The notes below the pieces were generated by a model, which saw only the letters and a program-made list of their open reading frames with translations, ran no database searches and was not told where the DNA came from. The position numbers and the translations under genes were made by a program. From Actinobacteria bacterium OV450 (lineage in GTDB: Bacteria > Actinomycetota > Actinomycetes > Streptomycetales > Streptomycetaceae): a stretch of DNA of 64,000 nucleotides. Shown in pieces: positions 24,301 to 34,500 of the stretch. Positions within the stretch are counted from its first letter, which is position 1. Each line of letters opens with the position of its first letter. The stretch covers positions 1-64,000 of the forward strand of contig LJCW01000379.1 of assembly GCA_001298555.1 (NCBI GenBank), written 5' to 3'.

Positions 24301-25232
24301 TTGTCAACGGATACTGCTACGCGGGCCAGTTGCAGGTTCTCACCGATGTGCGGAGGCAGGTACCGGCATCCGATCCGTTCGGGCACTCCGACCCGGCGCC
24401 AGTGCTGGGATGGGTGGACGTCCCGCACGGCGAGTCGGCACGGGGCAGCAGCGGCCAGTCCTGGCGCAACGCAGCAGAGGCGGACGGTGTGCGGGCGACG
24501 GTGGACGAACTGCTGCTGCGACTGCCGGAGCGGGCGACGGTCGGGGTGGTGACACCGTTCAAGGCGCAGAAGGACGCACTGGCCCGGGTGTGGGCGGACG
24601 ACGACCGGGTCCGCGTCGGCACGGTGCATGCCTTCCAGGGAGGACAGCGCGATGTCATGGTCCTGAGCCCGGTGGCGACGGGCAACACGCCGCCGCGTAC
24701 GACGCACTGGGTGGCGAGCCAGGTCAACCTGTGGAACGTCGCCGTCACTCGGGCGAAGTCCCAGCTGATCACCGTGGGCAGTCACGCGTTCTGGCAGGGA
24801 CAGGCAGGACTCCCCGCACTGCTCGCGGAGCGGTCGGCCGTACTGCGCAGTGGGACGTACGCGGATCAGGACTCGGCCGTCAGCGCGGACGCGGGCTCCG
24901 GGTTCCGTGAAGAGCTGGCCGACCGGCTCCAGGCGCACCTCGGAGCCTGCGGCATCACCGATCTGGAGCGCGCAGCGGTGGTCGGCGGGCACACCGTGGA
25001 CCTGCTGTTCACGGTGGACGGGGCGAACACGGCAGTGCTGATCGATCCCGGCCCCCAGCCCGAACAGGATCCGGCGCGGCATCTGCGACTGACACACGCG
25101 CGCGGCGACCTACTGGAGGGGCTCCCGTCCGGCGGTGCCGGGGCGAAGGCCGGTCCGGTGACACGGACGGTCCGGGTACCGGCCTGGCGGATTCTGATCG
25201 GTGGATCGGCGCTGGACCCCCTGTTCGCCTGA
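21366..25232 (+). CDS. Caspase-like protease fused to SF1 (Upf1/Dna2-like) helicase
   Basis: 1288 residues. Residues 1-230 are a caspase-like peptidase (C14): YAMLIGVSTYDS at the start, catalytic His in YFSGHGE (about 83) and catalytic Cys in LLDCCSSGS (about 135). A middle region of unknown fold (about 250-550) leads to an SF1B helicase: Walker A TGPPGTGKSE (about 575), VVIDEASQ (about 884), IGDPMQLGHI (about 917), VGTVHAFQGGQRDVM (about 1085) and WNVAVTRAKSQL (about 1122). The C-terminal ~100 residues (VDLLFTVDGANTAVLID) look like a degenerate Vsr/DUF559-type PD-(D/E)xK domain. Inference: nucleic-acid sensing by the helicase triggers suicidal proteolysis. Its upstream partner is EACC1. Confidence 0.88.
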   Translation: MSDNDRYAMLIGVSTYDSERYHDLPAVRADMHYMQAVLQSTEIGMYNDCAMVAEPTRAEMLHAIETFLEERQPSETALLYFSGHGEFCEADNQLYFLTRDADPDDLPGTAVPAEFLERMLQSCRASSKVVLLDCCSSGSVVQGWTAKGAGDTNDRPAPSTLLRPTGVYFITASDALQAASAMAPAGSSLGTSRFTGEIVEGLRSGRIKDSGWITPDDLFEYLTAQMVRNGVPQEQRPTKSTIRATHSLPLARSVARSVNLPAPPRDAARAAQASPALLKARALAGLDARDGIDWQQLLRYYVHCLSAQAASGMLPDRDSGRGSAYFLLGQGSETIQSGLGPTLPAPSQLPKPKSRGAQADGAGLQEYWYGYPAITLPERGGDGRRRAAVRIAPLLIQPMELAPDEDGRDRLRPNGVPALHTGVITELLADDDAADLLARWQPTWQEGNGTQMVRAVRELLTELGIPELEPLDLAALSERSVMDSLRPGAHNAAVLLAPSGVERIATGALVDNLLQMSTRTGQIPGTALDALLTGGEDGEPSREAPSVVAPGPCNESQELVIRSAMSRPLTVATGPPGTGKSEVVTAVVTTAVAAGQTVLVASTNNEAVDVVAERCDEISPGLLMRTGNAAALEREAAKLERLLAQPVEAPARGAATVAGDLRNRHARSAVHRAEAARLVGDEMQLLELVRDRTRQADELGLPVELLEGAWADSEAASLSRWAERARKAARAGWFSLGRWRRGRALAAFVAASRTDPVTPWPSWASARPAPPELLLALADAAEVERALRELVPELLGRNEEELKRVRLESATGLSQASGELARAVAAEAMARGRSLMGQRLQALRQRSGFQKSQRNLMAHLKGWAISTHSVRQLELVPKLFDLVVIDEASQCSIPSVLPLLFRAKRALIIGDPMQLGHIPGITAEQERQARVRTGLSAAQLEDHRLAYHVYASYHAAAQHGEAALLLDEHYRCHPAIADIVNGYCYAGQLQVLTDVRRQVPASDPFGHSDPAPVLGWVDVPHGESARGSSGQSWRNAAEADGVRATVDELLLRLPERATVGVVTPFKAQKDALARVWADDDRVRVGTVHAFQGGQRDVMVLSPVATGNTPPRTTHWVASQVNLWNVAVTRAKSQLITVGSHAFWQGQAGLPALLAERSAVLRSGTYADQDSAVSADAGSGFREELADRLQAHLGACGITDLERAAVVGGHTVDLLFTVDGANTAVLIDPGPQPEQDPARHLRLTHARGDLLEGLPSGGAGAKAGPVTRTVRVPAWRILIGGSALDPLFA

Positions 25233-25268
25233 GCGTCGAACGGGCGAGGCGAAGTGCTGAGGTCCGGG

Positions 25269-26315
25269 TCAGCTGTGCAGTGTCTGCACGACGTAGGTCA
25301 TGTGCTGGACGTTGCCGACACGGAGCCAGACCGAGGCGTTGCCGGTTCCGGTCGTACCGTGGCCGCGCGCGCAGTCGCGTAGCCAGCTCTCGCCCGCGCT
25401 GGCCGTGGCACCGCGGAAGTCCGGCAGTTCGAGGAACTGCCGGGCTGCCGCCCGGTTGACGGCGGTCCGCTCCTCACCTCGCGCCAGCACCTTGCCGAGG
25501 ACGAAGGACTCCGCAGTCGTGTAGCGGAGCAGGCCCCAGGCAGGACCGCCTCGGCCGGACGAGGGCTCGCGACCGATGGCCCGGGCGGGCTGAATGCCAT
25601 AGTCGCCGTAGCCGAGCCAGGAGACGTAGTCACGAGTGCTGGATGTCAGCTCGCTCCAGGCGTGCCAGTCCGCACGCGGCGCAGCATGTAGCCCTTGCTC
25701 CAGCATCTGGGCGGTCACCTCGGGGAAGCCACCACCCAGGACTGCGGAGGTCCGCCAAGGTGTCAGGGGCATCAACGCGTCGAGCGCACGCAGTGCCTCC
25801 TTCCCGGCATCGGGACGGTCGCTGCGGACCGCGCCCAGGTCGAGCAGGAGGTCCGCCTCATCGGCCGGGTCCAGGCGGGCGAGCAGTTCCCGAACGGCTT
25901 GGGTACCGCCGTCGTCCCACTCCCCCGGCAGGCCGATGCGTATGCCGACGCCACTCCCGCTGCGCCGCGCGGCCTCCAATGCCGCAACCTGCTGAAACTC
26001 GGGACGGCCGGGTCCGGTGACCGGACGCAGGGCGCTTGCCTCCCCAAGATCAAACAGCAGCGAGGCGAAGACCTCCAGTTGAATCTCGTCGGCTAACGGA
26101 GTGTCGATCCAGGCCGGATGGTGGCGCTGCACCCTGCTCACGGCATGCGCTTCCCGCCGCATGTGCGCGGTGAGCACATCGGCGTCAGTCCGATGCCGCG
26201 GCGGAAGGTTCCAGAGCGGCATGACGGCGCATTGAATGGCTGGACTCAGCTGCTGGTACGCCGCGGTGGCGTGCGGCCTTGTCGGTAGGACGGGAACATA
26301 AAGCGGTCCGGACAT
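25269..26315 (-). CDS. T4 beta-protein-like (beta family) protein
   Basis: 348 residues. The start YVPVLPTRPHATAAYQQL followed by AVMPLWNL is the typical opening of the beta family (phage T4 beta protein, PF14350), and DYVSWLGYGDYGI plus LLRYTTAESFVL near residues 230-290 fits its C-terminal half. There are no membrane segments. The family turns up in phages and defence islands; its biochemical function is unknown to me. ATG 26315 follows a good GGGGGAG. It stands alone on the minus strand, convergent with the caspase-helicase (37 bp apart) and divergent from the AAA ATPase, so it could be an independent one-gene unit. Confidence 0.72.
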   Translation of the reverse strand: MSGPLYVPVLPTRPHATAAYQQLSPAIQCAVMPLWNLPPRHRTDADVLTAHMRREAHAVSRVQRHHPAWIDTPLADEIQLEVFASLLFDLGEASALRPVTGPGRPEFQQVAALEAARRSGSGVGIRIGLPGEWDDGGTQAVRELLARLDPADEADLLLDLGAVRSDRPDAGKEALRALDALMPLTPWRTSAVLGGGFPEVTAQMLEQGLHAAPRADWHAWSELTSSTRDYVSWLGYGDYGIQPARAIGREPSSGRGGPAWGLLRYTTAESFVLGKVLARGEERTAVNRAAARQFLELPDFRGATASAGESWLRDCARGHGTTGTGNASVWLRVGNVQHMTYVVQTLHS

Positions 26316-26581
26316 GGCGGCTCCCCCTTGGCTGTGCCCGTGCCCTCATCCCTCTCGCTTCAGGGTCTGCCACCTCGACATTCCACGGAATGACGCCTTT
26401 TCAGCCCGCGTGGCCGGAACCCTCAAGCGCCTGGTAGCGCTGTGACCGGAGAGGTACTGTTCGTGGTGCTCGGCAGCCGAACCAACCGCGTGGCAGGCAC
26501 GCATGACAGTGCGTCTGCCGTGGCTGACTCCTGTCGAACCGGCCGAGCTGTGCCCGGCTGCTCCCTGATTGGGCACGAGGC
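26316..26581. other. Divergent spacer, beta-like gene / AAA ATPase gene
   Basis: 266 bp without a convincing gene. It should contain promoters for both neighbours. Composition is noticeably less G+C biased than the core genome. I see no strong dyad and no insertion-sequence ends. Confidence 0.4.
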
Positions 26582-27814
26582 TTGAACCACCGGATACTCG
26601 GACTGACGGTCCGGAACTTCCGCACCCTGACGGACACGAAGCTGCCGCTGGGTCCTCTGACAGTCATGGTGGGACCGAACGCTGCGGGCAAGTCGAATGT
26701 GCTGCACGCCTTGGAGTTCCTGGGCGACGTGGCCCAGCAGGGGATCCAGAGGGCCCTTCACGACCTTGGCGGCTTTGACGTGCTGGCCTTCCGCGGGAGC
26801 AGCCGGTCCGTGTCTCGCATCTCGGTCGGCATCGAGGGAATCTGGTCGGACTTCGCCTCGCCCGAGGAACCCGATCGCTACGAATTGAGCATCTCCCACC
26901 CCCGCCTCCCCGACACGTCGCGTAAGCGGTACACGACCTACAGGCGGGAGCGCTTCACTCAGCACCCCGAGAACGGCATCGAGAGCTCCATCGAATTGAC
27001 GAGCAGCTCCCTCACCGTCACGAGTCCGCTGGAAGCGGACAGAGCACCTACCCCACTCACCGTCGGGCGCATGGATTCCGCGCTTCACGACGTCGTGCCT
27101 CTGCCTGACAAGAGCCCCTCGGTCGCAAGCGTAAGGGACATGAAGCGGCACCTCCAGGCGATCCGTGTCTTCGACCCGAATGTGCGCGCGGCACGGGAAC
27201 CTGCCGCAATCACCAAAGCCGGGCGCCATCTCCGCGATGACGCATCGAACCTTGCGGACTTCCTCAAGACTCTGTACGAGGTACGCGACGAGCAGAGGGA
27301 CGGCCGCAGGGCCATCTGGGAAGCGCTCCTGGAAGACGTAAGGACGGTGGTCCCCCAGATCTCCGACATTCACCTCGTGGACACCCCGGGAAAGGCCGGA
27401 TATCTCTCGGTCGAGCTGGAAGAGAACAGCCTGAGAGGGCGCACTCGTCTACAGGACGCGTCGTTCGGCACCGTTCGCCTTCTTTGCCTTCTGGCCCTCT
27501 TCCACGACCCGAACCCTCCTCTCCTTACGTGCATCGAGGAGATCGACCACGGAATCCACCCGCACGCACTGGAACTCCTTGCGCAAAGACTGCGCGAGGC
27601 CAGCCGCCGAGCACAGTTCCTGGTCACGACCCACTCGCCGGCGTTCGTGAATGAATTGGAACCGGACGAATTCGTCGTCTGCGAAAGAGGGCAGGACGGC
27701 GCTTCCGTAATCCCCGCCCTGTCGACGGACGAGGTGCGTGAACGCATCGAAGCGTCCGAAGGCATGCCCCTCGGCGAGCTCTGGTTCGCCAACACTCTGG
27801 GGGGTGGACTGTGA
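26582..27814 (+). CDS. AAA (RecF/OLD-like, AAA_15/21) ATPase
   Basis: 410 residues. ABC-type ATPase: LTVRNFRTL at the N-terminus, Walker A GPNAAGKSN (about 31-39), signature-like ASFGTVRLLCLLAL (about 297), Walker B LLTCIEEIDHGIHP (about 315-328), and switch TTHSPAFVNELE (about 350). It lacks the long coiled coil of SMC/RecN and is of the overcoming-lysogeny-defect (OLD)/RloC/PARIS-AriA type. It overlaps the next gene by GTGA. Start: TTG 26582 is the only plausible initiator before the first motif, though an ACGAGG lies too close to it, so the message may be leaderless or start elsewhere. With its partner it likely forms a sensor-effector pair. Confidence 0.85.
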   Translation: MNHRILGLTVRNFRTLTDTKLPLGPLTVMVGPNAAGKSNVLHALEFLGDVAQQGIQRALHDLGGFDVLAFRGSSRSVSRISVGIEGIWSDFASPEEPDRYELSISHPRLPDTSRKRYTTYRRERFTQHPENGIESSIELTSSSLTVTSPLEADRAPTPLTVGRMDSALHDVVPLPDKSPSVASVRDMKRHLQAIRVFDPNVRAAREPAAITKAGRHLRDDASNLADFLKTLYEVRDEQRDGRRAIWEALLEDVRTVVPQISDIHLVDTPGKAGYLSVELEENSLRGRTRLQDASFGTVRLLCLLALFHDPNPPLLTCIEEIDHGIHPHALELLAQRLREASRRAQFLVTTHSPAFVNELEPDEFVVCERGQDGASVIPALSTDEVRERIEASEGMPLGELWFANTLGGGL

Positions 27815-28437
27815 GCCCCAAGGGAAAGCCGACAAAGCAGAACCGGCCAGTCATAGTGGTCGCGGGTGAGAGCGAGAACGACAGGCAAGTCCTGCACCAC
27901 CTGATCCGCTCCCTGCACCCTGGCAAGAAGATCGTCAACGTCCGAAGGAAGACCGTCCTCAGCACGGCCGAGAAGCAGCTGAGCCCGCGTGTGGACGAGC
28001 TTCGCAGGCTCGCCAACACGGCAGCCGTCGGGGCCGCCCTCGCCGGAATAGTCGTGCACGTCGATCTGGACGCCGTGGACGAAGCGCAATACGTCAAAGT
28101 GCGTGAACGCATCACATCCGAGCTCAACAAAGCCTTCCCCTGCCCTTCGGCTCTCGCCTTGGCCGCCTACGAGACCGAGGCGTGGCTCATGCAGTTCCCG
28201 CAAGCATTCTCAAACCTCAACTCCGGTTGGACACTGCACTCCCGGTACCGGGGCTGTGATCTCACCAGAGTGAACGACCCCAAAAAGAGACTGGTTGAGC
28301 ACCGCTGGAATCCTTCCTATCGGGAGTCCGACGCGCCTCGCATCATGGAGAAGGCCTTCGCGGAAGGCAAGCTCATGAAGCCAGACGGCAAGAACCGCTC
28401 ATACCAGGAGTTCATGGACGAGCTGTCCGCCTGGTAG
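27811..28437 (+). CDS. DUF4276/TOPRIM-like partner of AAA ATPase
   Basis: 208 residues. A TOPRIM-like arrangement is visible: VIVVAGESENDRQVLHHLI (acidic Glu about residue 15) and GIVVHVDLDAVD (DxD about 85). A later AYETEAWLM block (about 117) is a hallmark of the DUF4276 family. No membrane segment. TOPRIM-like subunits coupled to OLD/AAA_15-type ATPases act as nucleases or RNases in systems such as OLD, Gabija and PARIS. GTG start overlaps the ATPase stop, so both are made together. Codon use in this pair is less GC3-rich than the neighbours, suggesting separate acquisition. Confidence 0.75.
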   Translation: MSPKGKPTKQNRPVIVVAGESENDRQVLHHLIRSLHPGKKIVNVRRKTVLSTAEKQLSPRVDELRRLANTAAVGAALAGIVVHVDLDAVDEAQYVKVRERITSELNKAFPCPSALALAAYETEAWLMQFPQAFSNLNSGWTLHSRYRGCDLTRVNDPKKRLVEHRWNPSYRESDAPRIMEKAFAEGKLMKPDGKNRSYQEFMDELSAW

Positions 28438-28546
28438 GCCTCAAGCGGGAGAACCGAGCCCACCCGACCACGGCGCAGACGCCGGACCGGGGCGCATATA
28501 CGGTGGTCCTGATCATCAGGGCATAGGCAAGACAAAGGGGACCGTC

Positions 28547-31500
28547 GTGAAGCCCACCATGGCCGCCGCCCAGCTGCGCGGCAGTCTGACGCAGTACCTC
28601 ACGACGACGTACGCCCTCGCCGACGAGGACACCCGGCGGGCGCTGGAGCGGTTCCTCGGGCACCCCGAGACGGGGATCTTCCGGGGGCCCTACCTCCGGA
28701 TCAGGACGCCGTTCCACCTCGCCGACAACGGCTGGCAGCGGGAGCTGGAGTGGACGGACGGGTTCCCCGGCTTCGCCCCCTACCGGCACCAGGCCAAGGC
28801 ATGGACACGGCTGTCCACGCTACGGGGCCCCGCCCAGCCGACGCTGGTGACCACCGGCACCGGCTCCGGCAAGACCGAGTCGTTCCTCATTCCCGTCCTC
28901 GACCACTGCCGCCGACTGCGGGCCCAGGGCCGCCGCGGTATCAAAGCGGTCCTGCTGTACCCGATGAACGCGCTCGCCACCGACCAGGCCGGGCGCATCG
29001 GCGAATACCTGAGCCGGCCCGAGCTGGCACAGGTCACGGCGGGCCTCTACATCGGCGACCGGCCGGACACCGATTTCCCCCGGGTCATGACGCGGCGCGA
29101 GGAAATGCGCGTCACGCCGCCCGATGTGCTGATCACGAACTACAAGATGCTCGACCTGCTCCTCCAGCGCGGCGAGGACCACTCGCTGTGGGAGGGCGCC
29201 GACCTCGCCTACGTCGTACTCGACGAATTCCACACCTACGACGGTGCCCAGGGCACCGACGTTGCCATGCTGCTGCGCCGGCTGGCCGCCGCGACCGGTG
29301 CGTCCCGCCCGGGAAGACCACTCGGGTCGATCTGCCCGGTGGCGACATCGGCCACTCTCGGGGAGGGCACGGCGGGCAAGGAGGCCGACGGCATCCTCGA
29401 TGTCGCCGCGCGCGTCTTCGGGATGCCGTTCCCTGCCGACGCCGTCGTCGGGGAGGAGCGCATGTCGGCCGAGGAGTTCACGGGAGCCGTCGACTACGAA
29501 CTGCCCGAGCCTCCGACGCCTCAGGAGGTCATCACCGTCTCAGGCGGCCCCGGTGTGGAGGCCCAGCCCGAGCTGCTGGACCTGGACGCCCTGGCCACCA
29601 AGATGCTGGACCGCTCCGGCCTCGACCCCTTCCGCCTGGGGCGGCTGCTCAAACGGCACGACTTCACGCATGGCGTGCTGTCGCTTCTGGGCGGGGAGCC
29701 GTTGGACGAGTGGGAGCTGCGGGACCGGCTGGCCCGGTTCGGATACGCCTGGGGCCGTACCGCACGCGAGAATCCGCAGCTCGTGCTCCAGGCCCTGTCC
29801 CGGTTCGTCGCCCTGCTGTCAGCGGCACGCGACCCCGACTCCGACGAGCGCAGGCCTCGCCCACTCCTGCACATCGAAGCCCACCTGTGGGTCCGGCCCG
29901 TCACGCGCGTCCTGCGCGGCGTGGGGCCGTCCCCGGAGTTCCGCTGGTACGAGGACGACCGCACCGCTGCGCGGCGCGCCGCCCTGAACGCCACTCCGCT
30001 CGCCGATGAGGAGCCTGACGGATCCTCCGGCGGCTGGCCGTCCGCGAGCCGGCCTCAGCCGCTTCCCGGAACGGATACGGCTGTCCGCCCCGCCGAGGTG
30101 CATCTGCCCGCGGTGTACTGCCGCAACTGCGGTCGCTCCGGATGGGCGGCCCTGTCCCCCGAAGCCGACCCCCAGCGCCTGGTCATGGCGCAGGACAAGA
30201 TCTGGCGGGCGGCCGTGGGCCGGGACAAGCGGCGCATCCGCTACTTCATCTCCGCCACGCAGCGGGAGCGGCAGCAGGTTCTCGACGCCCTGACCGGGGC
30301 CCGGCCCGCGGACGGCGGAGTCGACCCCCTGTCGCTGGTGGTGCTGGACGGCGGGCAGGGCACCTACCAACTGCCGGCGGCCGGCGACTCGGCAGAGCTC
30401 ATCGACGCCTGGTTCACACTGGCCCTGCTCGACAAGAAGACGGCCGACCGGGCCGCCAAGGACGACCGCTGCCCGGCCTGCCACACCGACAACAGCATCC
30501 GCTTCCTGGGTACCGCGCAGGCAGCCCTCGCCTCGGCGACGGTCACGCAGCTGTTCACCGGCGGCGACATCGCGCTCGTCCCCGAAGAGCGCAAGACGCT
30601 GCTCTTCAACGACTCCACCCAGGACGCGGCGCACCGGGCCGGCTACGTGGCCAACGCCTCGTACAAGTTTTCACTGCGGTCCCTCCTCGCCCACAACCTG
30701 GACGAGTCGGGAGCACCGACGGCGCTGAACGACCTCATCGGCCACGTGCTGGAATCCGTGGACGACCCCGATGCCCTGGCCGCCGTCGTGCCCCCCGACC
30801 TGCACGACGAGCCAGGGGTCGACCGGCTTCTCTCGGGGCGCGGAACCGGGGATGCACGCACGTGGAAGCTGATCGGCGAGCGCCTCGCCTTCGCCACCGT
30901 GATGGAGTTCGGGCTGCGCAGCAGAATGGGGCGCACCCTGGAGCTGACGCGGACCGCCGCTGCTGAAGTCGTCATCGATGACCCCGCCCGGGTCACGGAC
31001 CTCGCCCGCGACATCCACCTGTCCCTGCCAGGGCAGCTCCTGGCCACAGGCGGGCTCCCCACACCTGAGCGTTACCTCGCGTACGTGTGCGGGCTCCTGG
31101 AGCGGCTCAGGCTGCGCGGCGCGGTGCACCACCGCTGGCTCACCACATGGATGAAGGAAGCCGGTACCAACCGGTATCTCATCTCCGGCCGCAGGCCGGA
31201 CGGCATGCCCGCCTTCCCCGAAGGTGTCGCTCCGCCCCGTTTCCTGCTGGACGGCCAGAAGGACAAGTCAGAGTTCGACGCCATCACCGGACGGCTGGGC
31301 TGGTACCAGGACTGGACGCGCAGGTGCCTGAGCCTGGACGCGGCCGGTGCAACCGAGTACCTGCGCAAGCTGCTCCCCGCCCTCGCCGACGAGCGCGTGC
31401 TCGCGGCACGGACCACGAGTGACCGGCAGACCCGGATCTACGGGCTGCAGCCCGGCCACATCCATGCGCAGCTGCTCGACGATTCGGTCGTCAACAAGGC

Positions 31501-34500
31501 CTTCGTAGGCTGCGAGGACTGCGGCTGGCAGCAGGTCGTGGCACCCGAGCGCCGTACCCGCTGGTACGGACACCCCTGCCCCCGCTACCGGTGCAAGGGC
31601 ATGTTGACCGCTCCCCAGCCCGGCATGCCGGGCAGCGGATCCACCACTTCGGGGTTCGGCTCGGCCGTGCGTGAGCGTGACTACACCGGCGACTACTACC
31701 GTCGGCTCTACCTGACCAGCGGTACCTTCCGGGTCGTCACGGCCGAGCACACGGGCATGCTCAGCCGGCCCGAACGGGAACGCGTCGAACGCAGTTTCAA
31801 GGCGGGCACCCACTACACCGACCCCAACGTCCTGTCGTGCACGCCGACGCTCGAACTCGGCATCGACATCGGCGATCTGTCCGCCGTCCTGCTCGGCTCC
31901 CTGCCCGCCGGTCCCGCCAACTACGTCCAGCGGGCCGGTCGAGCCGGACGCCGGACCGGCAACGCGCTGGTCGTCGCCTTCGGTGGGCGCAGGGCCCGCG
32001 ACCTCTACTACCTGGACGCGCCGCGCGAGATGATCGCCGGGACGATCCTGCCGCCGGGCTGCTACCTGTCGGCCGTCGAGATCCTCCGACGGCAGTACAC
32101 GGCACGACTGCTGGACCTCGCGGCACGCGGCGAACTGCGCACGTCCGACGGGGAAAGACTCGCTCCGGTCCCCCGGCTGTCCTCTGCCCTGTTCGGCACC
32201 ACCGGCTGGTGCCAGGACCTCGCGGATGCGGCGCAGACCCATGGTGCCGCACTGGTCGAGGAGTTCCTCAGCCTCTTCCCCGACGGCACTGGACCCGACA
32301 CCGACGGCGCGGGGGTGTCCGCGTATGCGGCCGCGGAGCTGAAGGCCTACGCCACCGACGGGAACAACGGGATCGTCAGGGCACTACAGGAGGCCGAGGA
32401 GGACTGGACGGGGCGGCGCGAGGAGCTTCGCCGCAGGATCGCGGCCATCGACGAGGCCGCCGGTCATCTGGTCCGGACGGACACCGTGCAGGACCGCGAG
32501 CGCCGGGAGCTGCTCGCGGAACGGCGCAGCGCCGGGGACCTGCTGCGAGAGCTGAGCCAGTCGAGCGCCCACGGCATCCTGGTGGAACTGGGCCTGCTGC
32601 CCAACTACAGCCTCACCGACACCACCACCCAGCTGGAAGCCACCCTCTACTGGACGGAGACACCGGACGACGAGGGTGTGCGGGCAGCGTCCCCCGGGGC
32701 GGATGCAGCCGGCCGGGTCTACCGCAGCGAGACCCGCGACTACGAGCGCTCGCGGAAGCTCGCGCTGACGGAACTCGCTCCTGGCAACAGCTTCTACGTC
32801 AACGGCTACCGGCACGTCGTGCGTGCCCTGGACGTCGGCACCCCCGACCGCCGGGCCTGGTCGGTGTGGCGGCTCTGCCCGTCGTGCGGATACGCCCGTA
32901 CACAGAACGCGAAGGACGACACGAGTCCGTGCTCCCGCTGCGGTGGTCGGGAGATCGCCGATGCGGGGTGCGTGCAGTACGTGCTCCAGCCGCGGCGGGT
33001 CGTCTCCCGTGACAAGCGGGACGATGCCCGGGTGCGGGACGACCGTGATGAGCGGGACCGTCGGCACTACGCGGTGCTGACCACTGTCGACATCGACCCC
33101 GAGCGGATCACCCCCGGTTCCTGGCGGCACGAGACGGCCGTGTTCGGGGTGGACTTCACCCGCCAGGCGAAGATCCGGACGTTCAATCTGGGGCTCGACC
33201 GCGAAGAAGGGAGCAGCACCGTACCGCTCGCCGGCGCGGACGTCCGGCTCAACCCCTTCTACGTCTGCACCAGTTGCGGAGGGGCGACGGCAGAGGGACG
33301 TCCCGTGGTGGACGTGGCACAGCATGCGCTGACGGAGTCAGGTGCGACGAGTCTCCCGGCGGCGGCGCACCACCTGCTGTGGTGTCCGCGCCGCCGCGTC
33401 AAGGGGGCGGCCGCAGCCGGCGCTGCCGATCCGCAGGGCAACGGCCAGGACGTACCGCTGCTCCTCGCCCACGAGTTGACCACCGAGGCGGTGCGTGTCC
33501 TGCTGCCCGCCTCCGTGGCCCGGGCCAAGGAGCGGCTGGCGTCGTTCACCGCGGCACTCTTCGCGGGGATCGCCGCCCAGTACGGGGGCGACCCGGACCA
33601 TATCGACATCGCCGAGGCGACGATGCCCGACCATGCGGGTATCGATGGCTCGGACTGGCCACGGCGTTTCCTCGTGGTCTACGACCGTCTTCCCGGAGGC
33701 ACCGGCTATCTGCACCGGCTCGCATCCGCCGACGGCTTCCGGGACGTACTCCTCAAGGCGCGCGACGTCATCGAGAGCTGCGGGTGCCGTGAGAAGGGCC
33801 TCGACGGCTGCCACCAGTGCCTGCTGCGGCGCGTTCCCGCGGCCGACTACGACAGGGTCAGCCGCAACGAGGTGCGGCAGATGCTGGACGACCTGCTGGG
33901 CGCGGACGGGGAGCGCTGGCAGACCTCGCCCGTGGAGACGACCCGGCACATTCCGCTGGAACGGCAGGCGGAGAGCGACCTCGAGATCATGTTCATCGAC
34001 ACGCTCCAGGACTGGGCCAGGCTGTCCGAGTCCCAGGCATCGGCCGACGCGTACACCACGTCGGCCGGCACGTACGCCCTGGACCTGCGGCTGACAGCGG
34101 CCGACGGTACGACCGTGAGCTGGCGTGTCTCTCAACAACGGGTGCTGGACGGCACCCGGCCCGACATACTCCTGGAGCGCCTCGACGCGCCGAGCCCGCG
34201 GGTCGCCGTGTACCTCGACGGCTTCACTTATCACGCGACCCCGGTACACAACCGGCTGGCCGACGATGCCACGAAGCGGACCGGCCTGCGCAGCGAAGGT
34301 ACGCGGGTGTTCCAGCTGACGTACGACGACGTCAAGGAATGGCGCGAGCGCGTGCGCGACACCGGCTATGCGGGGGCGGGCCCAGTGGACCCGGTCTGGG
34401 AGCCGTACGGATCGGATGCGCAGAACCGGGCGCGCGACTACTACAGCCGGGTCGGCAAGGGGCTTCCCGGTGAGCTGTCCGACACCGTGTGGGTCAACCC

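Noticed and set aside
21006..25097. A 1363-codon open frame antisense to the caspase-helicase gene
   Set aside because: High G+C DNA with strong third-position bias leaves one antisense frame open; its translation is Arg/Gly/Gln-rich without domains, while the sense strand has intact catalytic motifs.
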